Origin: Micromonospora cabrerizensis
Lineage (GTDB): Bacteria > Actinomycetota > Actinomycetes > Mycobacteriales > Micromonosporaceae
DNA: 64,000 nt
Assembly (NCBI RefSeq): GCF_022230955.1
Contig: NZ_JAKKFI010000069.1
Span: 62,001 to 126,000 of the forward strand
Direction of reading: 5' to 3'
Below are positions 55,496 to 64,000 of the stretch, piece after piece. How positions within the stretch are numbered: position 1 is the first letter of the stretch; every line of letters begins with the position of its first letter. A program made the translations under genes and the position numbers. The notes under the pieces are model-generated. The model had not been told where the DNA came from, searched no databases, and saw only the letters and a list, made by a program, of their open reading frames with translations.

Positions 55496-58400
55496 CTATG
55501 ATTTGACAATATGAACCTTCTTGACCCTGGCGACCCCAGGAATCGTAATTTCAATTGTTGCTCCACCAGAAAGAGAGCCGTTACGAAACCCGACAGTCGT
55601 TCCGTCAGGCAAACGAACCGACACTCCGTCGTAGGTAGGCGGCGTGTTATCCGTGCCACCCTGCGACCACCTGGTGTAGAGGGCTCGCAATTCGCCCTCG
55701 TTCGGCACGGTGCGCACCCACTTTTGCTTCCCTGGTGTGAGTCCCTTCAACTCTTCGCCGATGCTCGTCGCACAGGGGATCGGCCCGCTGGTTTGGGCCA
55801 GGCGTCTCGTGTCACCAGCCAACACATAGCGCTGGCGGGTTCCATCGTACGTGGACGAGGTCGTTCCCGCGCTCTCAGAAACCGCCGCCTGTTCTTGCTC
55901 TGCGGGCCTTCCGCTGCTGTGAAGCGCTCGGGTGCCGGACGCGGCTACCTTCGATCCGGGGACCGGGCAACTGATGTTCTTGCGGAGTTTCTCAATGAGG
56001 TTTTTGATGTTGCGGAATTTGTCGGAGTTTTTCCAGGCTTTGCCGGCGGTGCCGAGGGTGCCGATGATCGGGGCTGCGGAGAAGCCGCTGAGGAGGCCGC
56101 CAACCCAGTCGCCGCGGCCGAAGGAGATGCCGGCGTCGATGATGTCGCAGGCTTCGCCGGCGCCGGGGACGAGTCCGCAGGCCATCAGGGTGAACTGGAG
56201 CATGTCCATCAGGACGTCGGCGTTCTCGCCGATGAGGTGTTTGAGGTCGCCGAGCATGGCGCACCCGGTGGAGGGCACGTTCGTCGGCGTCGCGCACTTC
56301 TCCTTGTCCATGAGGGCTTTGGCGAAGTCGGTGAAGACACTCACGCATTGCCGGGACAACGATGACGGGTCGATTGCCAGGCAGCCCCACGTTTTGTGGT
56401 TGTCCATCGCGGTGCCGTTGCCGTCCGGGCCGCTGCCCGGTTCGGTGCTGCGGCGTTGCTGCTCGGCTGCTTTGACGCGCTCGAGGTAGATGAGGGTGGC
56501 TTCCTGGGCTGCCTGTGCGGCCGCGGTGGCGTCTTTCCCGGCGGCCTCGGCGGATGCTCGGGCGTCGCGCTTGGCCTGGAACGCGGCCTGGGCGTCGGCT
56601 TGGGCGCGGTCAGCGGCGGCGGTCGCGGTCGCTGCGGAGCGGGCGGCCGCGCTGGCGCTGGCCTGGGCCCGGTTGGAGGCGGTGCGGGCGGTGACCGCGG
56701 ACGCGGCCGCCTGGTCGGCTGAGCGTTTGGCGTCGGCTGCGGACGCCGCGGCCTGGTTGGAGAACGTGACCGCCTGCTGGGCTGCCTTGTCCGCCCGCAC
56801 CTTGGCCGCGTTGGCCTCGTCGACGTAACCCTGGGCCCGTTTGGCTGCCTCCACCGCGCGGTCGGCGTCCTCCAGTGCGGTCTGCGCGTACTGCTGCGCC
56901 TCGGCGACGAGCTTCTTCACCGTGCTCAGGTGCGCGGCCTGCTCCTGGTCACGCTGCATCGCGTCGAACTGCCCGGTGCTCAGGAAGTACGACAGCTGCG
57001 ACGCCGGACCGGCCAGCGCGACCTTCGCGGCGGCTTGCACCTCCGGGCCGCCGTTGCCCATCACCCGGTAGGCCTCGAGCCGCTCGTCGGCCGACCGCGC
57101 GGTGTGTTGCCCGGTGCGCAGGAACTGGTGCAACTCCGCCGAGGTCCCGGCCAGAGCACGTTCAGTCGCGGCCTTGAGGTTCACACCCGTGCTCGCGGCC
57201 TGCAAAATCTGGTAGGCCGCCTGCCGGTCCTTGGTGACCTTGCCGGCGTAGTTACGGGTGCGCAGGAAGGCCTCGACGGTCGCGTCGTCACCGGTGAGCG
57301 CCGTCTGCGCGGCGGTCTTCTCCGCACCGTCGGGCAGCGTGTCCACCAGTCGCCACAGCCGCGCCCGGTCGTCCTGCCCCGCCGCGGAGCGCCGCCCCCC
57401 GGACAGCCACAGCCGAATCTCGGCCTCGTCACCGGCGAGCGCGTCGCGGGCAGCCCGCTGGGTCCATTCACCACCAGTGCTCAGGAGTGCCAGCGCGGCC
57501 CGGCGTCCCCGATCGACCACCACGGTGGCGTCCGCGCCCGGGGTACTCGCCTCGGTCAGCAGCGTCGCCGTGGCGGCGTTGATCCGGTCCTGCTCAGCGG
57601 TGTCCCACAACAGCGAACGGTTCCACGCCGCGAGTTCACCGCCCGCGGCCAGCGACTCCTGCTCGGCCTGCAACGCCGCCTGAGCCTGCTGCACTCCCTG
57701 CTCGGTCCACTCCGCCAGCCGGGCCTCGTCCTCCGTGCGCGCCAACGCCTCGACGCTGGCAGCCTGCTCGGCCGCGCTCACCGCGACGTTCGCCGCGTCT
57801 ACCGCTGCGAGAGCGTGCTTGGCCGACTCGGCGGCGGAGAACTGTGCACGATCCGCAGCATCGGCGGCAGCCAACGCCTGGGTCACCGCCGTCTGCGCGT
57901 GCTGCGCAGCCGACTGCGCCAACGCGAACGCCTTGTCCGACGCCTCCTTCGCCTGCCGCGCCAACGCCTCAGCCCGGTCCGCCGCCCGATCCGCCGACGC
58001 CGCCGCACCCCGCGCCTGCGCCGCCGCGTTCCGAGCCCGCTGAGCCTGCTGCGCCGACACACCCGACTGCCGACCCGCCTCATCAGCGGCCACACCCGCA
58101 GCCGCCGCGTTCCCGGACGCCGACTTCGCCGCCGCCGCCGCAGCCGAAGCCTTCGCCAACGAACGGTCCCGCTCCGCCTTGACCTGCGCCAATTCCTGGG
58201 CACGCGCCGCCGCGTCGCGCGCGGCCTCCGCCGCCTCCCGCGCGAGGCGCGCATCCCCGGCGTTCAACCGCGCAGCCGCCGCCGCCTTCTGCGCCCGCGA
58301 CGCCGCCTGCGCGGTCAACGCAGCCGCCGTCGTCGCCTTGCGCGACGCATCAGCCGCGACCTGCGCCGCCCGCATCGCCGCGTTCGACGCCACCACCGCG

Positions 58401-59374
58401 TCCCGCGCCGCCTCAGCCGCACCATCAGCCGCGTCCGCCGCCCGACCAGCCGCAGCCGACGCCTTCCGCGCGTCACCACCAGCAGCCCGCGCCTCAGCCT
58501 GCGCCGCCAGCGCCGCCTTCTTCGCCTCCTCCGCCGCGTTACCCGCCCGCGTCGAGGTCTCCTCCGCCGCCAACGCCTCCCGCGCCGTCGTCTCACTGGC
58601 CTGCTTCGCCTGCTCAGTCAGACTACGAATCGACGCCAACTCCGCATCCCGCGCCCGAGCCACGAACTGACCCCACCGCAGGAACTCCTTCAACTCCTCC
58701 GCCGTGCCCTGCAACGCCGCCTGCGCCGCCAGATCCAACATCCGACCACTGTTGTTCGGCGCATTGGCCAACATCCGCGTCGCGGCCAACCGGTCATCAA
58801 CGTGCTCCGCCGCCTCACGCTGCGACGCGAGGAACTCGTCAATCTGCTCAGCACCACCAGCGAGAGCGCTCTGCGCGGCGCCCTTGACCGTCACACCACC
58901 GGATTCCAAGATCCGGTACACCCGCAACCGCTCATCGGCATCCCACGCCGACTCAAACCCACCATTGGCAAACGCCCAGATGTCCTCACGCGACTTGCCC
59001 AACGTCGCCAACGCCGCCGCCCGCACCGTCGGCCCATCCATCCCAGCCAACGTCTCAACCGCAGCCCGCTCATCCGCCCGTTGGGCGATGTCATACCCGG
59101 TCTCGAAGTAGTAGCGGACATCCTGATCGGAGCCGAGCAGTGCGGTTTCCGCAGCACGCTTGACCGACGACCCACCCTCGAGCAGGTCAACGACGGCCTC
59201 GTCGCGCATCTCCATGATCGTGAGATCGCCATCGATCTCGGCGTACGCGGGAATCCCGGAGCCGGCGACCTGCACAACCATCATCACCGCCAGACTGGCG
59301 ACGACAACTTTCCACCCGCCCCGGATGGTCCTGCGAATTTTCGTGATCATCACCACAGGCCAAGAAGAGCCCAT
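55496..59374 (-). CDS. ALF-repeat secreted protein with polymorphic-toxin architecture
   Basis: A 1292-residue secreted protein: signal peptide 1-45 (...WKVVVASLAVMMVVQVAGSGIPAYA); ALF repeats at ~50-250 and ~610-830, e.g. LLEGGSSVKRAAETALLGSD and GTSAELHQFLRTGQHTARSADERLEAY; two long Ala-rich coiled coils (~250-590, ~830-1010); a Cys-containing hydrophobic connector (~1010-1130, LVPGAGEACDIIDAGISFGRG); and a C-terminal ~100-150 residues with YDGVSVRLPDGTTVGFRNG...TIEITIPGVARVKKVHIVKS. The tip's DNA is AT-richer than the rest. The catalytic type is unclear. ATG 59374 (MGSSWPVVM) has AGGGG five bases upstream; GTG/ATG further in are possible. Confidence 0.78.
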   Translation of the reverse strand: MGSSWPVVMITKIRRTIRGGWKVVVASLAVMMVVQVAGSGIPAYAEIDGDLTIMEMRDEAVVDLLEGGSSVKRAAETALLGSDQDVRYYFETGYDIAQRADERAAVETLAGMDGPTVRAAALATLGKSREDIWAFANGGFESAWDADERLRVYRILESGGVTVKGAAQSALAGGAEQIDEFLASQREAAEHVDDRLAATRMLANAPNNSGRMLDLAAQAALQGTAEELKEFLRWGQFVARARDAELASIRSLTEQAKQASETTAREALAAEETSTRAGNAAEEAKKAALAAQAEARAAGGDARKASAAAGRAADAADGAAEAARDAVVASNAAMRAAQVAADASRKATTAAALTAQAASRAQKAAAAARLNAGDARLAREAAEAARDAAARAQELAQVKAERDRSLAKASAAAAAAKSASGNAAAAGVAADEAGRQSGVSAQQAQRARNAAAQARGAAASADRAADRAEALARQAKEASDKAFALAQSAAQHAQTAVTQALAAADAADRAQFSAAESAKHALAAVDAANVAVSAAEQAASVEALARTEDEARLAEWTEQGVQQAQAALQAEQESLAAGGELAAWNRSLLWDTAEQDRINAATATLLTEASTPGADATVVVDRGRRAALALLSTGGEWTQRAARDALAGDEAEIRLWLSGGRRSAAGQDDRARLWRLVDTLPDGAEKTAAQTALTGDDATVEAFLRTRNYAGKVTKDRQAAYQILQAASTGVNLKAATERALAGTSAELHQFLRTGQHTARSADERLEAYRVMGNGGPEVQAAAKVALAGPASQLSYFLSTGQFDAMQRDQEQAAHLSTVKKLVAEAQQYAQTALEDADRAVEAAKRAQGYVDEANAAKVRADKAAQQAVTFSNQAAASAADAKRSADQAAASAVTARTASNRAQASASAAARSAATATAAADRAQADAQAAFQAKRDARASAEAAGKDATAAAQAAQEATLIYLERVKAAEQQRRSTEPGSGPDGNGTAMDNHKTWGCLAIDPSSLSRQCVSVFTDFAKALMDKEKCATPTNVPSTGCAMLGDLKHLIGENADVLMDMLQFTLMACGLVPGAGEACDIIDAGISFGRGDWVGGLLSGFSAAPIIGTLGTAGKAWKNSDKFRNIKNLIEKLRKNISCPVPGSKVAASGTRALHSSGRPAEQEQAAVSESAGTTSSTYDGTRQRYVLAGDTRRLAQTSGPIPCATSIGEELKGLTPGKQKWVRTVPNEGELRALYTRWSQGGTDNTPPTYDGVSVRLPDGTTVGFRNGSLSGGATIEITIPGVARVKKVHIVKS

Positions 59375-59534
59375 CACAACCCCTATGAATTTGGACAGGC
59401 CGAGGCAACCCATGTCCGTGCACCGCGATGGGACACGTGTCATCGACCAGACGCGGCGACAGGAAAAAGGGCCGGGTCACCCCAGGACCGGAGCCGAAAG
59501 AAGTACCGGAGGGCCCCGAGGCCCCTCGACGGAC

Positions 59535-60050
59535 CTACTCGTTACGAAGCTCGACCAGGATGGCCTGCGGCGTTTCGCCGTCGTCGCCCGGCTCGATCGC
59601 GACCGGCTGGTTCGGCGCCACCTCATAGGTGGGGAGAATCGTGTTGTCCGGCAACTTTGCCTTCACCAGGATCGTCTCACTGCCACCACGCACACCGAAC
59701 GTGCCAGGAATCTCCAGGGTCAACAGACCCTTCGACCCAATCGTCCGGAAGCAGAAATACATTCCATAGGGCTCGACATCCAGGTGCTTCTCCACCTGGA
59801 TCAGACCGACGGGGCACTGCGACCCGCTGTACGGACGCGCCGAGTCGAACACAATGTGCCCGTCACCCTTGAAAAGCTTCAACCCGTGCTCGGCCAGAAT
59901 CGCCTCAGCACCCGGGTAAGCATAATCCTCCACGATGGACGGCGGAGTATCCGCCTGCTCCGCCGCGGAACCACTCGTGGCGCTCAACGCCACTACACCG
60001 CCAACAGCAACCAGGACAGCGACGCCAACAAGCGCACTGGCACCCTTCAT
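59535..60050 (-). CDS. Small secreted protein upstream of the ALF-repeat gene
   Basis: A 171-residue exported protein. A signal peptide (MKGASALVGVAVLVAVGGVVALSATSGSA) is followed by PPSIVEDYAYPGAEAILAEHGLKLFKGDGHIVF, a Cys pair (SQCPVGLIQVEK... YFCFRTIG), and LLTLEIPGTFGVRGGSETILVKA, ending with VAIEPGDDGETPQAILVELRNE. I recall this kind as secreted companions of ALF-repeat genes in actinomycetes, but no function is known. GGGGGAG is three bases before ATG 60050; a GTG seven codons upstream is possible. It probably forms an operon with the large gene (160 bases apart). Confidence 0.7.
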   Translation of the reverse strand: MKGASALVGVAVLVAVGGVVALSATSGSAAEQADTPPSIVEDYAYPGAEAILAEHGLKLFKGDGHIVFDSARPYSGSQCPVGLIQVEKHLDVEPYGMYFCFRTIGSKGLLTLEIPGTFGVRGGSETILVKAKLPDNTILPTYEVAPNQPVAIEPGDDGETPQAILVELRNE

Positions 60051-60379
60051 GATCTCCCCCGTGGAGTTCACGCCTCGACCCCGGATGGGACCGTAGAGCG
60101 ACGATCGAGACCATATCGGTGATCGGGCATGTCTTCAAGCCCCGAGAATCGCCGACTGACACGGGGTCGGGCGCCAGCTCCCCGGCTAGCTCAATCCAGG
60201 GTGCGCATGAGGCACAGGCGTCCGACGAACTGACGTTGGCACTGAGCCCGGGACGGGCTGGTCACGTGGCGCTGCAAGGCATCGCGGCCTGAGCCGGGGC
60301 AGGGCGGCGCGACGAGAACAGGGTGCGCCAGAGGGCCTTGATCGAGAAGCACGGACGCGGCAGTGCCATCGTCACAGCA
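60051..60379. other. Non-genic interval between secreted protein and beta-helix genes
   Basis: No gene is apparent from 60051 to 60530. The left part must hold the promoter of the leftward small secreted-protein gene. Around 60380 a terminator with U-run lies on the plus strand without an obvious upstream gene. Confidence 0.4.
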
Positions 60380-60403
60380 CCTACACCGAATGTAGGCTTT
60401 TTT
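60380..60403 (+). terminator. Intrinsic terminator with T-run, no upstream gene
   Basis: CCTACA-CCGAA-TGTAGG followed by CTTTTTT. Six-base stem and a proper U-tract are rare in this GC-rich DNA. No gene is seen upstream on the plus strand; an unannotated transcript is possible. Confidence 0.6.
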
Positions 60404-60530
60404 CGCATAAGACCGTTTGATGCGAAGAACGCTCGGCTACGTTCCCCTTGGAGGCGGCAACCCTTTTGTCGCTGTCTGCACCGATTGTGACGTGCAGAGA
60501 CATGGTGTGCGGAGAAGGGCCAGGTAGCTG

Positions 60531-62123
60531 ATGTCCAAGTATCTACACCCGAAGATCAGCGAGGTAGCGGCAGATCAGCCCCGTCCGACGAAGAGGCGGC
60601 GGGCACGCTGGCTCGTCGCCGGAGTAGCCGGGCTGACCGGAGTGGCCGGCCTGGCCGCCCTCGCACCGACGGGGGTGAGCAGCGCGATCGGAAAGAGCGG
60701 CAGCAGCCTGTCGGACGCCGGAACGCGGCTCCTCGCCGACGGCAGCCGGAGCACCGGCAACGACAACGGGGGTCAGGATCCCGGCGGACGCGACGGCAGC
60801 GACCACAAGAAGGACGACGGGCGGGACCGCAAGAAGGACGGCGACCACGGCGACGGCCGGGGTGACGACTTCCGGAACGTGCCCTGCAACGCGGACGAGC
60901 TGATCGCGGCGATCGTCCGCGGCAACGCCGGCCAGGGGGCGAAACTCCGGCTCGCCGAGAGGTGCACCTACACGCTGACCCGGTCAGCGCCCCAGCCACC
61001 CGTGCCCTTCGGTGCCGTCGGCCTGCCGATCATCACCCAGCGGGTCACGATCGACGGGAATGGGTCGACCATCGTGCGTGCGGCCAACGCCACGCCGTTT
61101 CGGATCCTCGAGGTGGGATCCGGCGGAGATCTGACGCTGCGCGACGTCACCATCAAGGGCGGCCAGGCCGACGGTGGGGTCGGCCAGGGCGGCGGTGGCA
61201 TCCGCATCGACATCGGTGGTAGGGCCACCATCGAGAACACCGACGTGGTCTACAACCAGACCAACGGCCTGGGTGGCGGTATCGCCAACTTCGGCGTCGC
61301 GAAGATCCTCGGCCGGAGCGACCACGGCAAGGACTGGGACGACAAGAACAAGGACAAGGACAAGGCGAAGAAGGACGGCGGCAGCAACATCAGCAACAAC
61401 AGCGCAGTGTTCGACGGCGGGGGCATCCACAACAACGGCAACCTCACCGTGGAGAACACCCGGCTGAGTTACAACAACACCATCGGGACCTTCATCACCC
61501 TGCCGCTGGGTGGCGCGGGTGGCGGGTTGTCGAACAGCCGGTCGGCCGTCCTCGACAACGTCAAGGTGGACCACAACACCGCGAGCTTCCGCGGCGGTGG
61601 TATCCGCGGCGGGCTCAGCTCCACCACCGAGGTGAGGAACACCGAGGTCAACGACAACAGGGCCAGCAGCGAGGGCGGCGGAATCTTCACCGACGGCACC
61701 TTCCACCTCGAGCACAGCAAGATCCACCACAACGAGGCCGGCCAACGCGGCGGCGGTGTCTTCAACCAGATCGGCCAGTTCACGGCCGACGACAGCTGGA
61801 TCAGCGAGAACACCGCCAGCACGAACAGCGGCATCGAGCACGGCGGCGGCATCTACAACGGCAGCGGCACGGTCAACCTGCGCCGCACCCACGTCGACCG
61901 GAACAAGGCCGTGGGGTCGAGTTCGCAGGCCGGCGGCATCTACAACAACGCCACGCTCAACCTCACCGAAACCAAGGTCACGGACAACATCTCCACCCTG
62001 GCACCCGGCGGGATCTTCAACGACGGCGGCCAGGTGACCGTTGACCAGAAGTCCGTCATCAGCGGCAACCGACCCACCAACTGCACACCCAGCTCGCCGC
62101 CTGTCCCGACCTGCTTCGGCTGA
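60531..62123 (+). CDS. Secreted right-handed beta-helix protein with charged inserts
   Basis: A 530-residue exported protein. N-terminus has RRRARWLVAGVAGLTGVAGLAALAPTG as signal/anchor, then a G/D/K-rich charged linker (~75-115; DGRDRKKDGDHGDGRGDD). From ~residue 125 a parallel beta-helix runs to the end: repeated GGGI/NN patterns (GGGIRIDIGGRATIEN, GGGIHNNGNLTVEN, GGGIFTDGTFHLEHS, GGGIYNGSGTVNLRR). A second charged insert DWDDKNKDKDKAKKDGG interrupts the helix near ~residue 280. It resembles the polymorphic-membrane-protein-like repeats of secreted actinobacterial proteins. Function unknown; surface adhesion or polysaccharide binding is possible. Confidence 0.75.
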   Translation: MSKYLHPKISEVAADQPRPTKRRRARWLVAGVAGLTGVAGLAALAPTGVSSAIGKSGSSLSDAGTRLLADGSRSTGNDNGGQDPGGRDGSDHKKDDGRDRKKDGDHGDGRGDDFRNVPCNADELIAAIVRGNAGQGAKLRLAERCTYTLTRSAPQPPVPFGAVGLPIITQRVTIDGNGSTIVRAANATPFRILEVGSGGDLTLRDVTIKGGQADGGVGQGGGGIRIDIGGRATIENTDVVYNQTNGLGGGIANFGVAKILGRSDHGKDWDDKNKDKDKAKKDGGSNISNNSAVFDGGGIHNNGNLTVENTRLSYNNTIGTFITLPLGGAGGGLSNSRSAVLDNVKVDHNTASFRGGGIRGGLSSTTEVRNTEVNDNRASSEGGGIFTDGTFHLEHSKIHHNEAGQRGGGVFNQIGQFTADDSWISENTASTNSGIEHGGGIYNGSGTVNLRRTHVDRNKAVGSSSQAGGIYNNATLNLTETKVTDNISTLAPGGIFNDGGQVTVDQKSVISGNRPTNCTPSSPPVPTCFG

Positions 62124-62176
62124 TCACCGGATCGCTGCGGCGGTCGGGTAGGGCGAAGACAACGGAACAGGTAGGG

Positions 62177-62234
62177 GCATCCGGTCCCGCCCGGGTTCGA
62201 TCACCAGGATCGGACCCGCGGCGGGACCGGATGC
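62177..62234. terminator. Large two-part hairpin after the beta-helix gene
   Basis: Perfect 15-bp outer stem (62177-62191 with 62220-62234) and an inner CGGGT...ACCCG stem around GATC sequences. It starts 54 bases past the beta-helix stop and ends ~90 bases before the next gene. Confidence 0.75.
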
Positions 62235-62326
62235 GGGCTACGCGACGAGATGGCGTCCGTCCGGTTTGGCGCGGCAGCTCGGGGTACGGCCCTGGTGGAG
62301 GGGCAATCGAGGCGAGGGAGACGGCG

Positions 62327-64000
62327 GTGGCGGACGCGACGGTGTCGGACCTGGTGGTGTCCCGCTTGGCGGACTGGGGTGTGGACCGGGTCTTCGGCTA
62401 TTCGGGTGACGGCATCGACGGGGTGATGGGCGCGCTCCGACGGGCCGGGCGACCGGAGTTCGTGCAGGCTCGACACGAGGAGACGGCCGCGTTCATGGCG
62501 TGCGGTCACGCGAAGTACACCGGCGGTCTGGGTGTGTGCCTGTCGACGCAGGGGCCCGGGGCGGTGCATCTGCTCAACGGTCTCTACGACGCCCGCCTGG
62601 ACTCCCAACCGGTGGTCGCCCTGGTCGGCCAGCAGGTGACGTCGGTGCTGGGCAGCGGCTACCAGCAGGAGATCGACCTGGTACGCCTCTTCGGCGACGT
62701 CTGCGCACAGTTCGTCCAGACCGCGTACACCGCGGAGCAGTTGCCGATGCTGCTGGACCGGGCGATCCGTACCGCCCTGGCGACCCGGAGCCCGACCTGC
62801 GTGATCCTGCCGCACGACGTGCAGACCGCGCCCGCTCCCGACCTCGGTGCCCAGCAGCACGGGATCATGGTGACCAACCCCGGGATGCCCGTGCCGGAGC
62901 TGCGGCCCCGCGCCGATGATCTGCGGGCCGCCGCGGATCTGCTCAACGCCGGACAGCGGGTGGCGATCCTGGTGGGTCAGGGTGCCCGCGCCGCCGCCGG
63001 CGAGGTGGTCGAGCTGGCCGAGGCACTCGGCGCGGGATTGACCGTGTCGCTGCTCGGCAAGCCGGTGCTGGACGAGGCGCTGCCGTTCCACACCGGCGTG
63101 ATGGGTCACCTGGGCAGCACCGCCAGCAGTTTCCTGATGGGCGAGTGCGACACGCTGCTGATCGTCGGCAGCAACGACCCCTGGTCGGAGTTCTACCCCG
63201 CGCCGGGGCAGGCCCGGGCTGTGCAGATCGACATCGACGGCCGGCGTCTGGGCATGCGCTACCCGGTGGAGGTGCCGCTGCTGGGTGACGCAGCCGAGAC
63301 GATACGGGCTCTCCGGCCGCTGCTCACGCCCGTACCGGATCGGAGCTGGCGGCAGCGTGTCGAGGCCGAGGTGACCCGCTGGCGGGACATCGCCCGGCAG
63401 CGGGCCACCGCCGAGGCCGAGCCTCTCAACCCGCAGTACGCCCTGCACGCGCTCAGCGACCGGCTGCCCGCGGACGCGCAGGTGTCGGTGGACGTCGGGT
63501 CGGTGACCTACTGGTACGCGCGGCACCTGCGGCTGCCCGTCGGTGTCGACGCGCACCTGTCGAGCACCCTGGCCTCGATGGGCTCGGCGCTGCCGTACGG
63601 GTTGGCCGCGAAACTCGCCGCACCGCACCGCCCGGTGGTGGCCCTCGCCGGTGACGGTGCCATGCAGATGAACGGGCTGGCCGAACTGCTCACTGTGGCG
63701 CATCGCTGGCAGGACTGGGCGGACCCGCGCTTCGTGGTGCTGGTGCTGCACAACCGCGACCTGGCGGAGGTGAGCTGGGAGCAACGGGAGATGGAGGGCG
63801 ACCCGCGCTTCGTCGACTCGCAGCGACTGCCGGACGCCCCGTACGCGAAGTGGGCCGAGCTGCTGGGTCTGCACGGCGTGCGGGTCACCACCCCCGCCGA
63901 GGTCGACGCCGCCTGGGACCGGGCCCTGTCGGCGGACCGTCCGACGCTGATCGAGGCGATCGTGGATCCCGCGATCCCGTTGCTGCCGCCCGCGCAGCCG
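62327..64000 (+). CDS. Thiamine-diphosphate-dependent enzyme (pyruvate oxidase/AHAS-like), 3' end outside window
   Basis: At least 558 residues of a ThDP enzyme. PYR domain: DRVFGYSGDGIDGVMGALRR, then ARHEETAAFMACGHAKYTGG with catalytic Glu of HEE and LSTQGPGAVHLLNGLYDARLD; central FAD/NAD-like domain: QRVAILVGQGARAA; PP domain: VVALAGDGAMQMNGLAELLTV ... VLHNRDLAEVSWEQR, the GDG-N ThDP motif. This combination suggests pyruvate oxidase/pyruvate decarboxylase-type rather than acetolactate synthase. GTG start 62327 has GGGAGA upstream. The last residues visible are VDPAIPLLPPAQP. Confidence 0.88.
   Translation, partial: MADATVSDLVVSRLADWGVDRVFGYSGDGIDGVMGALRRAGRPEFVQARHEETAAFMACGHAKYTGGLGVCLSTQGPGAVHLLNGLYDARLDSQPVVALVGQQVTSVLGSGYQQEIDLVRLFGDVCAQFVQTAYTAEQLPMLLDRAIRTALATRSPTCVILPHDVQTAPAPDLGAQQHGIMVTNPGMPVPELRPRADDLRAAADLLNAGQRVAILVGQGARAAAGEVVELAEALGAGLTVSLLGKPVLDEALPFHTGVMGHLGSTASSFLMGECDTLLIVGSNDPWSEFYPAPGQARAVQIDIDGRRLGMRYPVEVPLLGDAAETIRALRPLLTPVPDRSWRQRVEAEVTRWRDIARQRATAEAEPLNPQYALHALSDRLPADAQVSVDVGSVTYWYARHLRLPVGVDAHLSSTLASMGSALPYGLAAKLAAPHRPVVALAGDGAMQMNGLAELLTVAHRWQDWADPRFVVLVLHNRDLAEVSWEQREMEGDPRFVDSQRLPDAPYAKWAELLGLHGVRVTTPAEVDAAWDRALSADRPTLIEAIVDPAIPLLPPAQP

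Noticed and set aside
56930..59872. 980-codon plus-strand open frame rich in Arg
   Set aside because: Antisense of the alanine-rich ALF-repeat gene; no sensible protein features.

Overview
The window is 64 kb of very GC-rich, gene-dense DNA from an actinomycete, most likely a member of the Micromonosporaceae. This rests on the ~70% GC content with strong third-position bias, actinobacterial families (DUF3117, DUF6758, DivIVA-like protein, TatB/HtrA, three SigE-family sigma factors, a PopR-like regulator next to clpP, fused-type KorAB), frequent GTG/TTG starts, leaderless promoters and large hairpin repeats between genes. No rRNA, CRISPR array or intact insertion sequence was seen. One complete tRNA (Arg, anticodon CCT) is present.

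Region 1 (1-20 kb) is mostly housekeeping and accessory metabolism: the 5' end of a sigma factor gene, a PH-domain membrane protein, DUF6758, a TrmH-type rRNA/tRNA methyltransferase, a MaoC dehydratase, thioredoxin behind a SigR-type promoter, an HTTM/DCC membrane redox group, a radical SAM protein behind an SOS box, an acyl-CoA dehydrogenase, two DUF4190 proteins flanking an SDR, a CitE-type CoA lyase, a sigma factor with its membrane partner, an EamA exporter and a HAD hydrolase. The MaoC, acyl-CoA dehydrogenase and CoA-lyase genes look like scattered parts of an ethylmalonyl-CoA-type pathway.

Region 2 (20-38 kb) matches, piece by piece, the block that mycobacteria carry from folP2 to mgtE/mrp: MgtE-N/CBS protein, DUF1003 protein, Mrp, TatB, HtrA, O-methyltransferase, DUF3117, Tag, DivIVA-like protein and FolP2. 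Pieces expected there (sigE and its anti-sigma gene, gpgS) are absent. Genes for leucyl aminopeptidase, PaaX plus enoyl-CoA hydratase, a DUF1800/DUF1501 pair, and a sterol desaturase with an SRPBCC protein are interleaved. A 194-bp tandem hairpin array lies between mrp and tatB.

Region 3 (38-52 kb): orphan nuoA, a stalked surface protein, korAB, an azoreductase divergent from a cysteine-tailed MarR regulator, a K+ channel, a second sigma factor with membrane partner, a popR-like regulator with clpP, a DoxX-like protein, and a secreted beta-helix protein with an SGNH hydrolase.

Region 4 (52-64 kb) is accessory. A 49-bp repeat of the tRNA-Arg 3' end brackets an MFS transporter gene (a small tRNA-targeted insertion or its remnant). 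It is followed by a decayed TIGR03086-type gene, a candidate immunity gene, a 1292-residue ALF-repeat protein with an AT-richer exchangeable C-terminus (polymorphic-toxin architecture), a small secreted protein, a large beta-helix protein and, running off the window, a thiamine-diphosphate enzyme.
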